This document shows positions 56,906 through 64,000 of a stretch of 64,000 nucleotides of DNA, piece after piece. The notes under the pieces were generated by a model that ran no database searches, was not told the origin of the DNA, and worked only from the letters and a program-made list of their open reading frames with translations. The position numbers were made by a program, and so were the translations under genes. Numbering within the stretch: the stretch's first letter is position 1; every line of letters begins with the position of its first letter. This DNA is from Advenella sp. FME57 (GTDB lineage: Bacteria > Pseudomonadota > Gammaproteobacteria > Burkholderiales > Burkholderiaceae_B): contig NZ_JABUXU010000003.1 of assembly GCF_014897675.1 (NCBI RefSeq), positions 124,001 through 188,000 on the forward strand, read 5' to 3'.

Positions 56906-57289
56906 ATGAGAGTGTTAAAGCGCAGAGCGTTTGCGAAATGGCAGTTGCGTGAAAAATTGCCTGACGCTGTCTTATGTTGGGCTGTTATGAAAATGGAGCA
57001 CGGGCTGATCGACGCCGATTTGGGTGGAAGGCTTTATAAAAAACGGGTGCCTGGTGCTGGCTGCGGTAAAAGCAGGAGGTATCGAACATTGCTTTCGGCC
57101 CGAATAGGCACTCGGTACATTTTTCTGCACGGTTTTTCGAAAAGCGAGCAGTCCAATATTTTTCTGAAAGAAAAGCAGGCCCTGAGCTATGCCGGCAAGC
57201 TATTTCTGGCGCTATCAGATGACGACCTGGTTCTTGCCTTGCAAGCCGGCGTCCTACAGGAGTTGCATTGTGACAGGAAAAATCATTGA
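56906..57289 (+). CDS. RelE/ParE-superfamily toxin (type II toxin-antitoxin)
   Basis: A 127-residue basic protein with the family pattern FAKWQLREKLPDAVLCWAVMKMEHGLIDADLGGRLYKKRV...GKSRRYRTLLSARIGTRYIFLHGFSKSEQSNI, where GLIDADLGG and GKSxxYRTL are diagnostic of RelE-like toxins of the cytotoxic-repressor group (COG4737-type). Such toxins inhibit translation by cleaving mRNA on ribosomes. It starts at 56906 with a weak ribosome site and overlaps the antitoxin gene by 20 bases, toxin first. It lies between two copies of the fba terminator. Confidence 0.87.
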   Translation: MRVLKRRAFAKWQLREKLPDAVLCWAVMKMEHGLIDADLGGRLYKKRVPGAGCGKSRRYRTLLSARIGTRYIFLHGFSKSEQSNIFLKEKQALSYAGKLFLALSDDDLVLALQAGVLQELHCDRKNH

Positions 57290-57575
57290 ATCATTGCGCG
57301 GTGAACTGGCTGAGCTGCAGACTGGGGGTGCAATCAGCAAAACGACAATGCGCGAGTTTGACACGCTTTTCCCGTTGCCGGTCAGGAATTTTACAGCGAC
57401 AGATATACGAAAATTGCGCGAGTCACTCAATATCAGCCAGCCTGTCTTTGCGCTTCATTTACATACCACGGCCTCGACCGTACGCAAATGGGAACAGGGT
57501 CATACACGCCCGTCGGGACCGGCTTTGAAATTGCTCAATGTGATCGCCGCCAAGGGGCTGCAAGCCATTCTGTAA
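57270..57575 (+). CDS. XRE-family (HigA/NadS-like) antitoxin
   Basis: The start is GTG at 57270, with CAGGAG ten bases upstream; the upstream open frame is the toxin in another phase. The 101-residue product has a C-terminal helix-turn-helix: FTATDIRKLRESLNISQPVFALHLHTTASTVRKWEQGHTRPSGPALKLLNVIAAKG, where ASTVRKWEQG is the recognition helix. The N-terminus (VTGKIIESLRGELAELQTGG) would bind the toxin. It represses its own operon in related systems. The order toxin-antitoxin with overlapping frames matches the NadS/HigA group. Confidence 0.88.
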   Translation: MTGKIIESLRGELAELQTGGAISKTTMREFDTLFPLPVRNFTATDIRKLRESLNISQPVFALHLHTTASTVRKWEQGHTRPSGPALKLLNVIAAKGLQAIL

Positions 57576-57627
57576 GATGATCTTGCCGCATGAGGTAGCA
57601 CACTGATGGTGTGCGCCGCTAGCGGAA

Positions 57628-57660
57628 CCCGCCACGACGATGCGTTGTGGCGGGGTTTTT
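57628..57660 (+). terminator. Terminator, copy 2 (identical to the fba terminator)
   Basis: The 33 bases here are identical to 56798-56830: the CCCGCCAC stem arm, the same loop, GTGGCGGGG and the T run. It ends the toxin-antitoxin transcript before purC and marks the right border of the inserted module. Confidence 0.93.
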
Positions 57661-57789
57661 TACGTTCAAGCCTAGCATATGGCGGTAAAATAACGGATTA
57701 TTCCCATTTCTATTCCATGCTCGTACGCCCGCGACAGTACTTCACGCGTCCGCGTGCCGCATGAAATTTTCCCTTGCAAAGGATTTCCG

Positions 57790-58671
57790 GTGACATCTGC
57801 GCTTCTTCAATCTGATATTCAGTCCCTGCCACTGCTGGCGCGCGGCAAAGTCCGTGATATGTACGCCGTGGGCGACGACAAACTGTTGATTGTTGCCTCT
57901 GATCGTATTTCTGCGTTTGATGTGATTCTGGATGATCCTATTCCCGGCAAGGGCCAGGTGCTTACCGAGCTCACGGAGTTCTGGCTGAACAAACTGGGGC
58001 ATATTATTCCAACCCATGTGACCGGTATTGCTCCCGAAGAGGTGGTGCAACCCGCGGAAGCAGACCAGGTCCGGGGCCGGGCCATGGTTGTCAAGCGCCT
58101 CAAGCCTGTGCTGGTGGAAGCGGTCGCGCGTGGCTATCTGATCGGATCCGGCTGGAACGACTATCAAAAAACCGGCGCCATCTGCGGCGTCAGCCTGCCT
58201 GCTGGTCTGGTCCAGGCGCAGAAACTGGCATCGCCTATCTTTACCCCGGCGGCCAAGGCCGAAATGGGTTCTCATGACGAAAACGTCGACTTCGCCCATG
58301 TCGTGCGCGAAGTGGGGCAGGAGGTTGCCGAGCAGATTCGTGATATCACGCTGCACCTTTACACCGAGGCGGCCGATTATGCTGCAGAAAAAGGCATCAT
58401 CATTGCCGATACCAAATTTGAATTCGGCTTGGACGACAACGGCGTCCTGCATCTGATGGATGAAGTGCTCACGCCTGACTCTTCCCGTTTCTGGCCCGCC
58501 GACTCCTATCAGACGGGCATCAGCCCCCCGTCCTTTGACAAACAGTTTGTGCGCGACTGGCTGGAAACCCAGCCCTGGGACAAGACAGCGCCTGCGCCCC
58601 GACTGCCACAGGACGTGTTGCAGAAAACGGCCGACAAATATCGTGAGGCGGCAACCCGTCTGATCGGATAA
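57790..58671 (+). CDS. purC: Phosphoribosylaminoimidazole-succinocarboxamide synthase (SAICAR synthetase)
   Basis: The GTG at 57790 is preferred (293 residues): AAAGGA lies six bases before it, whereas the in-frame ATG at 57754 has no such site. The sequence carries [51 protein letters not shown] and [22 protein letters not shown] and DTKFEFGLD, all typical. It joins aspartate to CAIR in purine synthesis. It starts purC-purE-purK. Confidence 0.96.
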   Translation: MTSALLQSDIQSLPLLARGKVRDMYAVGDDKLLIVASDRISAFDVILDDPIPGKGQVLTELTEFWLNKLGHIIPTHVTGIAPEEVVQPAEADQVRGRAMVVKRLKPVLVEAVARGYLIGSGWNDYQKTGAICGVSLPAGLVQAQKLASPIFTPAAKAEMGSHDENVDFAHVVREVGQEVAEQIRDITLHLYTEAADYAAEKGIIIADTKFEFGLDDNGVLHLMDEVLTPDSSRFWPADSYQTGISPPSFDKQFVRDWLETQPWDKTAPAPRLPQDVLQKTADKYREAATRLIG

Positions 58672-58681
58672 GCAGGGCGTT

Positions 58682-59230
58682 ATGAACGAAACACTCAACT
58701 CAGGCAATCACAATACTGATTCCAGGCAGGCCGACCAGGCGCTGGTCGGCGTTATCATGGGCTCGTCCAGCGACTGGGACGTCATGAAAAACGCCACGGA
58801 CATGCTCGAGCAATTCGGCGTGCCTTACAAGGCCCAGGTCATCTCGGCGCATCGTATGCCGCAAGATATGGCCGATTATGGCGCGACAGCCTATGATCGC
58901 GGCCTGCGGGCGATTATCGCCGGCGCCGGCGGTGCAGCGCATCTGCCAGGCATGATGGCGGCGCTGACCGAGGTGCCGGTGTTTGGCGTACCGGTCCCGT
59001 CGCGCTATCTGCGCGGCGAAGATTCCCTGCTGTCCATCGTGCAAATGCCCAAGGGGGTTCCTGTTGCCACCTTTGCCATCGGCGAAGCCGGCGCCGCCAA
59101 TGCAGCGCTGCATGTGATTGCCATGCTGGCCATGAACAACCCGGCGTTGCGCGAACAATTGCGCGCTTTTCGCGAGAAACAGACCAATACGGCAAGGGCG
59201 ATGACATTGCCGCCGGCTACCAAGAACTGA
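58682..59230 (+). CDS. purE: N5-carboxyaminoimidazole ribonucleotide mutase
   Basis: A 182-residue class I PurE with VGVIMGSSSDWDVMKNATDMLEQFGVPYKAQVISAHRMPQDM, then IIAGAGGAAHLPGMMAALTEVPVFGVPVPS and a GVPVATFAIGEAGAANAALHVIAML end. It moves the carboxylate from N5-CAIR to the ring carbon. It has an N-terminal extension of about 20 residues compared with E. coli. It lies ten bases after purC and 15 before purK. Confidence 0.96.
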   Translation: MNETLNSGNHNTDSRQADQALVGVIMGSSSDWDVMKNATDMLEQFGVPYKAQVISAHRMPQDMADYGATAYDRGLRAIIAGAGGAAHLPGMMAALTEVPVFGVPVPSRYLRGEDSLLSIVQMPKGVPVATFAIGEAGAANAALHVIAMLAMNNPALREQLRAFREKQTNTARAMTLPPATKN

Positions 59231-59245
59231 AAGAGAATTTTCGCA

Positions 59246-60433
59246 ATGCACACACCAATAGCACTTTCTGACCGCATTCATCCTGGCGAATGGCTGGGCA
59301 TGCTGGGCGGCGGCCAACTGGGTCGCATGTTCTGCCACGAGGCGCAGAAACTGGGATACAAGGTCGTTGTTCTGGACCCGTCCGGCAACAGTCCTGCAGG
59401 CATGGTGGCCGAGCGCCATATGGCCGCAGCCTACGATGATATCGTTGCGCTCAGGGAACTGGCCGCGATCACGCCCGCCGTTACGACGGAATTTGAAAAC
59501 GTGCCGGCCAGCAGTCTGAAACAACTGTCTGCAAGCTGTCGCGTGACGCCTGGCGCGGCAGCGGTCGCCGTTGTGCAGGACCGGATTGCCGAAAAGGCAT
59601 TTATCAATGCCCAGAAGATCCCGGTAGCGCCATATTGTGAGGTTCGCGACATGAGCGATCTGGAGCAGGCACAGGATGCACTATTTCCCGGTATTCTGAA
59701 AGTAGCTCGCCTGGGTTATGACGGCAAGGGTCAGCAACGGGTCTCGACCCGCGCCGAAGCCATTGAAGCCTTTCGTGACTTTGGACAAATACCCTGCGTG
59801 CTTGAAGCCATGTTGCCGCTGGATCATGAAATTTCAGTTGTCATGGCGCGGGCGATCAGCGGAGAGACCGCGATTTTCCCGATTGGCATTAACACCCATG
59901 AGAACGGCATTCTTGCCAGTACGGTTGTCGCGCCGGATCTGATCAACGAAGATTTGGCCAGTCAAGCCAGGGAAGCAGCCCTGCGCATTGCCGAAGGACT
60001 CAATTATCAGGGCGTGCTGTGTGTCGAGTTTTTTGTGCTGTCTGACGGTCGCTTGATTGCAAACGAAATAGCGCCACGTCCGCACAACAGTGGCCACTAC
60101 ACGATGGACGCCTGTGTCACCAGCCAGTTTGAACAGCAGGTGCGGGTCATGACGGGCATGCCGCTGGGCGCGACAGATCTGCTCACGCCGGTGGTCATGC
60201 TCAATATCTTGGGCGACTGCTGGTTCAATGGCAATGCCAGCCATGCGCGCGAACCGCAATGGCATGACATTCTTGCCATCCCGGGTGTATCGTTGCATCT
60301 GTATGGCAAGGATGAGCCGCGCCCGGGGCGCAAGGTCGGGCATATTAACGTTGTGGGCGCCAACATAGAGCAGGCCAAGGAACGGGCACGGGATGTGATT
60401 CGCAAAATGGGGATTCGCACCGTTTTGTCCTGA
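59246..60433 (+). CDS. purK: N5-carboxyaminoimidazole ribonucleotide synthase
   Basis: A 395-residue ATP-grasp enzyme. It begins with the nucleotide-binding LGMLGGGQLGRMFCHEAQKLGYKVVVLDPSGNSPAGM, then VTTEFENVPAS, FPGILKVARLGYDGKGQQRV, EAMLPLDHEISVVMAR and ANEIAPRPHNSGHYTMDAC, all diagnostic. It makes N5-CAIR from AIR, bicarbonate and ATP, feeding PurE. It is the third gene of the purC-purE-purK run. Confidence 0.96.
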   Translation: MHTPIALSDRIHPGEWLGMLGGGQLGRMFCHEAQKLGYKVVVLDPSGNSPAGMVAERHMAAAYDDIVALRELAAITPAVTTEFENVPASSLKQLSASCRVTPGAAAVAVVQDRIAEKAFINAQKIPVAPYCEVRDMSDLEQAQDALFPGILKVARLGYDGKGQQRVSTRAEAIEAFRDFGQIPCVLEAMLPLDHEISVVMARAISGETAIFPIGINTHENGILASTVVAPDLINEDLASQAREAALRIAEGLNYQGVLCVEFFVLSDGRLIANEIAPRPHNSGHYTMDACVTSQFEQQVRVMTGMPLGATDLLTPVVMLNILGDCWFNGNASHAREPQWHDILAIPGVSLHLYGKDEPRPGRKVGHINVVGANIEQAKERARDVIRKMGIRTVLS

Positions 60434-60528
60434 CTGGCTTTAACCGTTTTATCTATACCATGTAATCCCAAGAGGCAGTCCCGGACCCCAGGACTGCACC
60501 CGATGATCACGCGACACAGACCATTTCC

Positions 60529-61539
60529 ATGACCGATATGACAAGCCCGATTGACCATGCCGCACACGTTTTAAACGAAGGCGGTCTGGTGGCGTTGCCT
60601 ACCGAGACGGTTTATGGTCTGGGCGCCGACGCCGAGAGCGCGCAGGCCGTGGCCAAAATCTATCAGGCCAAGCAGCGGCCAGCCAACCATCCGCTCATTG
60701 TTCATATCGCGCCGGAGGCGGATCTGTCCTATTGGACGCGGGACCTTCCGGCAGAAGCGCAAAAGCTGATACAGGCGTTCTGGCCGGGACCATTGACGCT
60801 GATCCTGCCGAAAAACCCGGCCATTACCGATGCGGTGACCGGCGGGCAGGACAGTATCGGCCTGCGGTGCCCGTCGCACCCGGTCGCACTGGCGCTAATC
60901 CGCGCTTTCGCCCGCCTGCGCCCCTCGGGACAGGCTGGTATTGCCGCGCCTTCTGCCAACCGGTTCGGTCATGTGTCGCCGACCAAAGCCCAGCACGTAC
61001 GCGACGAATTTCCCCAGGAATGCACCGATGGCATGCCGGTGCTCGAAGGGGGCGATACTGACATCGGCATTGAATCGACGATTGTGGACGTCTCGCGCAT
61101 TGCGCAGGGCATGCCGGTCGTATTGCTTCGCCCTGGTCATATTTCGGCAGGGCAACTGGCGGGGGTGCTGGGCTATACCCCGGCCAGCCCGGACGCTGCG
61201 GTTCCTCGTGCATCGGGCACGCTGAAAGCCCATTATGCGCCGCAAACCCGGCTCAGCCTGTTCGATGCCGCAAACCTGGAAGACCTGCTGGCCGCCCGTC
61301 CGGGGCACGAACGCTGGGCTATTTATGCGTTTGACGCGCCGCCACCGGCCTTGCCGGCACAGTTGCAGTGGCAGCAGGTGTCTTCTGACCCGGTCCGCTA
61401 CGCACATGATCTGTATGCGCTGCTGCGCGAGGCCGACCAGCAGAATCTGGACCATTTACTGATCCAGCGCCTGCCCGCAGACGAACGGTGGGATGCGGTT
61501 GCCGACCGCCTGCAGCGTGCCGCCGCCGCTTTCGAATAA
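60529..61539 (+). CDS. L-threonylcarbamoyladenylate synthase (Sua5/YrdC)
   Basis: A 336-residue full-length Sua5: the YrdC domain has GLVALPTETVYGLGADAESAQAVAKIYQAKQRPANHPLIVHI, SIGLRCPSHPVALALIRAF, GIAAPSANRFGHVSPTKAQHV and IGIESTIVDVS; a linker leads to the smaller Sua5 domain (GTLKAHYAPQTRLSLFDA... WAIYAFD). It makes threonylcarbamoyl-AMP for t6A37 in tRNAs. The start is 60529 or an ATG three codons later. It follows purK, with 95 bases between. Confidence 0.94.
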   Translation: MTDMTSPIDHAAHVLNEGGLVALPTETVYGLGADAESAQAVAKIYQAKQRPANHPLIVHIAPEADLSYWTRDLPAEAQKLIQAFWPGPLTLILPKNPAITDAVTGGQDSIGLRCPSHPVALALIRAFARLRPSGQAGIAAPSANRFGHVSPTKAQHVRDEFPQECTDGMPVLEGGDTDIGIESTIVDVSRIAQGMPVVLLRPGHISAGQLAGVLGYTPASPDAAVPRASGTLKAHYAPQTRLSLFDAANLEDLLAARPGHERWAIYAFDAPPPALPAQLQWQQVSSDPVRYAHDLYALLREADQQNLDHLLIQRLPADERWDAVADRLQRAAAAFE

Positions 61540-61689
61540 GACCGTACTGGCCACAGTGGTGGCCAGGAATGCTTTAGATTCCAACCTGTTATGTGAATCG
61601 CTGCAGTTTATTTTGGAAAATGCACAGCCGCTTTGCCAGTTGGCCTAAACCGGATTATGATGATTCTATTGGAATCTCCGGAACGCAAT

Positions 61690-62883
61690 ATGTTAGAAAT
61701 CAAGAATCTTCAGGAAATGGTGGATGTGCGCAGGGATATCCACGCTCACCCCGAACTGGCTTACGAAGAAAACCGGACTGCACAGGTCATTTGCCGCAAG
61801 CTCAAGCAATGGGGCATCCCTTATGAAGCGGGTATCGGCAAAACCGGCGTGGTTGCAACCATCCGGGCGGGCAGCGCCGACAAGGCCATTGCTTTGCGTG
61901 CCGATATGGACGCGCTACCCATGCAGGAAGAAAATCGCTTCGCACACCGTTCGCAGCATGATGGCAAAATGCATGGCTGCGGTCACGATGGGCATACCAC
62001 CATGCTGCTTACTGCGGCGCATTACCTGAACGAGACGCGCAATTTTGATGGCACTGTTCACCTGATATTTCAGCCTGCCGAAGAGGGCGCAGCCGGCGCC
62101 AAAGCCATGCTTGAAGATGGATTGCTGGAACGGTTTCCCTGCGAAGCCATTTTCGGCATGCACAATTGGCCCGGGCTACCCGAAGGGGCATTCGGCTATC
62201 GCAGCGGGCCGCTGATGGCCTCCAGCAATGTATTTAGAATCACCGTTTCGGGAAAAGGCGGTCACGCAGCGGCACCCGCCGATTGCGCCGATCCGGTTCC
62301 GGCGATTGCCCAGATTGCAGTGGCGCTGCAGACCATCGTATCGCGTTCGGTTCGCCCAATTGATCCGGCGGTCTTGTCCATTACGCAAATTCATACCGGG
62401 TCCGCCAATAACGTAATTCCCGATAGTGGCTGGCTGGCCGGTGCGGTGCGCTGTTTTTCCGATGACGTGATCGACGTGATGGAAAAACGCATGCGCGAAC
62501 TGGCCACGCAGATTGCCAGCAGCTTTGGCTGTACTTGCGAAGTCGACTTTGACCGCAGATATCCGCCATTGGTGAACACGCCCGACGAAACCGAGTTCTG
62601 CCGCCAGGTCATGGAGTCCCTGTATGGCGAGCGCAGTGCCGACATGGTGCGCGAGAATGTGCAAGTCATGCCCTCTGAAGATTTCTCCTTCTTCCTGCGC
62701 GAGCGGCCTGGCAGTTATGTCTTTTTGGGAAATGGCGAGGGCAACCACCGCGAGCCAGACCATGGCCTGGGCCCTTGCATGCTGCATAACCCGAGCTATG
62801 ATTTCAACGACAATCTAATCCCGATCGGCGCCAGCTACTGGATTCGCCTGACAGAAATGTATCTGGCGGCCAAAGCCGGATAA
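61690..62883 (+). CDS. M20 family amidohydrolase (hippurate hydrolase-like)
   Basis: From the ATG at 61690 the protein has 397 residues; ATG codons at 61633, 61657 and 61660 are alternatives. Metal ligands are in ALRADMDALPMQEEN, MHGCGHDGHTTMLLTAAHYL and FQPAEEGAAGAKAMLEDGLLERFP; a dimerisation domain starts FRITVSGKGGHAAAPADCADPV. It resembles N-acyl-amino acid/hippurate hydrolases. It acts in the cytoplasm on an unknown N-acyl or amide substrate. It stands alone after the Sua5 gene. Confidence 0.93.
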   Translation: MLEIKNLQEMVDVRRDIHAHPELAYEENRTAQVICRKLKQWGIPYEAGIGKTGVVATIRAGSADKAIALRADMDALPMQEENRFAHRSQHDGKMHGCGHDGHTTMLLTAAHYLNETRNFDGTVHLIFQPAEEGAAGAKAMLEDGLLERFPCEAIFGMHNWPGLPEGAFGYRSGPLMASSNVFRITVSGKGGHAAAPADCADPVPAIAQIAVALQTIVSRSVRPIDPAVLSITQIHTGSANNVIPDSGWLAGAVRCFSDDVIDVMEKRMRELATQIASSFGCTCEVDFDRRYPPLVNTPDETEFCRQVMESLYGERSADMVRENVQVMPSEDFSFFLRERPGSYVFLGNGEGNHREPDHGLGPCMLHNPSYDFNDNLIPIGASYWIRLTEMYLAAKAG

Positions 62884-62896
62884 CAACACCTTTGAT

Positions 62897-62925
62897 CATT
62901 CCCGGTACCGATGCGATCGGGAATG
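62897..62925. repeat. Inverted repeat after the M20 gene
   Basis: CATTCCCG (62897-62904) pairs with CGGGAATG (62918-62925) around a 13-base loop, shortly after the stop codon at 62883. It may terminate or protect the transcript, but there is no T run. Confidence 0.5.
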
Positions 62926-63037
62926 ACAGCCCGCGATCATAACGACGCACGCCATTGGCAAATGCAAAAAGACGCGGGCCGAGGTAATTGGCATCATCAT
63001 GCACATACCGGGGGACTACGGATGGTTTACGGAGGAA

Positions 63038-63451
63038 TCAGACGACATGAAACGCTAAAGATTTGCCGAGCTTCTTAAATGCCTGATCAATCGTATCAAC
63101 CTTTGTCGCCTGCCGCAGATTTACCATACGGTTCACTTGCGTAGGCGACACTTTCATCAGGCGTGCCAAATCGGCCTGTTTTACGTGCTGTCGCACCATT
63201 TCGTTCAATAACTCAACCTTGATTGCCACACTGGCCGGAAGGTCGACGATGTGCTGTCCGGCTTTTGTCGCTGATGGCGTCGGCACGCGACGCATATCAT
63301 CAAAGTAAAAATCAAGTGCGGTAATTAGGCAGTCATACGCTAAATCAATGGCCTGCGCTTTGGTTTCTCCGTAGCTGATGGCTTCCGGAATATCCGGAAA
63401 GGTCACCATAAACCCCGGGCCATCGGGCGTCAGCATAAATGGATATTTCAT
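63038..63451 (-). CDS. hicB: HicB-family antitoxin
   Basis: A 137-residue protein with the N-terminal HicB fold (MKYPFMLTPDGPGFMVTFPDIPEAISYGETKAQAIDLAYDCLITALDFYFDD) and a C-terminal DNA-binding helix-turn-helix (KQADLARLMKVSPTQVNRMVNLRQATKVDTIDQAFKKLGKSLAF). It would bind and silence HicA and repress the operon. It follows hicA on the same strand, 57 bases downstream. Confidence 0.93.
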   Translation of the reverse strand: MKYPFMLTPDGPGFMVTFPDIPEAISYGETKAQAIDLAYDCLITALDFYFDDMRRVPTPSATKAGQHIVDLPASVAIKVELLNEMVRQHVKQADLARLMKVSPTQVNRMVNLRQATKVDTIDQAFKKLGKSLAFHVV

Positions 63452-63508
63452 ATTACTTTCCTTTCTGTTCGGTGGTCGCTTCGTGTGAAGCCACCGAAGG
63501 GACGCCTG

Positions 63509-63679
63509 TCACAAGCCAAGCTGTTTTAATATTGCTTTTCGAATTCCCTCTGGCAACTCTTTCGCGTGCCTGGGAAGGGTACTGTGCCTACCGTTTAATG
63601 TCAGTTTCGTGTGGTTCGATCCTTCCTTAAACGTTACTCCCTGCGACATAAGCCAGCGTCTGAATTCGCTGGTTTTCAA
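63509..63679 (-). CDS. hicA: HicA-family mRNA interferase toxin (short, TTG start)
   Basis: This 56-residue gene is easily missed because it is short and starts with TTG at 63679. AGGAGA stands seven bases before that codon. The product contains KTSEFRRWLMSQGVTFKEGSNHTKLTLNGRHSTLPRH and ends AILKQLGL, matching HicA: the double-stranded RNA-binding-like fold with catalytic His23 in GSNHTKL. HicA cleaves mRNA. The stop lies upstream of hicB, and the two form a toxin-antitoxin operon. Confidence 0.92.
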   Translation of the reverse strand: MKTSEFRRWLMSQGVTFKEGSNHTKLTLNGRHSTLPRHAKELPEGIRKAILKQLGL

Positions 63680-63713
63680 TGCAACTTCTCCTGCGTTTTC
63701 TATTATCTAATTA

Positions 63714-63757
63714 TATACGAAAACGTTTATAAAAATAAACAAAAACGTGTATCGTAT
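63714..63757. promoter_or_regulatory. Dyad in the hicA-hicB promoter
   Basis: On one side ATACGAAAACGTTTAT and on the other its imperfect reverse complement (ATAAACAAAAACGTGTATCGTAT read on the plus strand) form an AT-rich dyad just upstream of hicA. This is a likely operator for HicB autoregulation, judged from position only. Confidence 0.6.
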
Positions 63758-63800
63758 GGCAATGGAAAGCATGCCATTAGGTCTAAACGCAGGCGTCTCA

Positions 63801-64000
63801 CTACTTGTCCGTCAATTCCCCATATCTGGCCAGCGCAATTCTGCGTGCAGCGCTGTGATCCACGATAGGCCTGGGATACGTTTTGTCCAGCTCGATCTGT
63901 GCGCTCGCCAGTATCTGATCGCCTGCCGTCCATGGAGCATGGATGTGCTTACCGGACAAGGCCGCCAGCTCGGGCACATAGCGGCGTATGAATTTTCCAT
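63801..64000 (-). CDS. phrB: Deoxyribodipyrimidine photo-lyase, C-terminal fragment (5' end outside window)
   Basis: Read on the minus strand, the frame running into the right edge gives GKFIRRYVPELAALSGKHIHAPW... and ends YPRPIVDHSAARRIALARY... before the stop at 63803-63801. The order FIRR(Y/W)xPEL - IHxPW - YPxPIVDHxxAR is that of the C-terminal end of bacterial class I cyclobutane photolyases. The gene continues beyond the window. Photolyases repair UV-induced pyrimidine dimers with light and FAD. Confidence 0.87.
   Translation of the reverse strand, partial: GKFIRRYVPELAALSGKHIHAPWTAGDQILASAQIELDKTYPRPIVDHSAARRIALARYGELTDK

Noticed and set aside
57576-57789. Purine riboswitch before purC
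   Set aside because: The leader contains the duplicated terminator but no recognisable purine aptamer core.

Overview
The window looks like a chromosomal segment of a betaproteobacterium of the family Alcaligenaceae (Bordetella/Advenella/Achromobacter relatives). The inference rests on gene order and protein sequence: miaB-phoH-ybeY-corC-lnt, queA-tgt-yajC-secD-secF, tkt-gap-pgk and fba-purC-purE-purK-sua5 blocks, and an imuA-imuB-dnaE2 mutagenesis cassette. No rRNA, CRISPR array, complete insertion sequence or integrase is visible. The genus is not certain.

Layout. (1) 1-4.5 kb: the C-terminal end of a Hint-domain-like protein, then a relatively AT-rich arsenic resistance island: a thioredoxin-type arsenate reductase (+), arsB and arsR (-), a glutaredoxin-type arsenate reductase and arsH (+). 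(2) 4.8-9.7 kb: a small lipoprotein, an SDR oxidoreductase divergent from a LysR regulator, a nearly 1 kb gene-poor stretch holding a tRNA-like element with an abnormal anticodon arm, a transglutaminase-like protein and a secreted PepSY protein. (3) 9.8-15.8 kb: a LexA-boxed imuA-imuB-dnaE2 translesion synthesis operon. (4) 15.9-27.6 kb, all minus strand: lipoprotein acylation, CorC, YbeY, PhoH, MiaB, SecF, SecD, YajC, Tgt and QueA, a block for membrane biogenesis, RNA maturation and tRNA modification. (5) 27.9-40.1 kb: PBP4-type carboxypeptidase, upp, the yqjD-yqjE-yqjK membrane set, ubiD, a lytic transglycosylase, an aminotransferase, a degenerate FAD-oxidase-like protein, a patatin phospholipase overlapping a barstar-like gene, a NUDIX hydrolase and rsmE. 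(6) 40.2-44.6 kb: tkt-gap-pgk. (7) 44.9-55.6 kb: a thioester alpha-2-macroglobulin and PBP1C pair, an AT-rich unknown gene, a nitrilase and mog. (8) 55.7-62.9 kb: fba, a RelE/XRE toxin-antitoxin pair enclosed by a duplicated fba terminator, purC-purE-purK, a Sua5 family gene and an M20 amidohydrolase. (9) 63.0-64.0 kb: a hicA-hicB module (hicA is short and starts with TTG) and the C-terminus of a DNA photolyase running off the right edge.

Most of the window is ordinary core genome. The items that stand out are the tRNA-like element at 7621-7694, the toxin-antitoxin module between two copies of the same terminator (56798-57660), the low-complexity insertion in the PHP domain of DnaE2 together with the long N-terminal extension of ImuA, the patatin-barstar gene overlap, and several small tandem repeats in intergenic DNA. 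No single clearly new multi-gene system was found.
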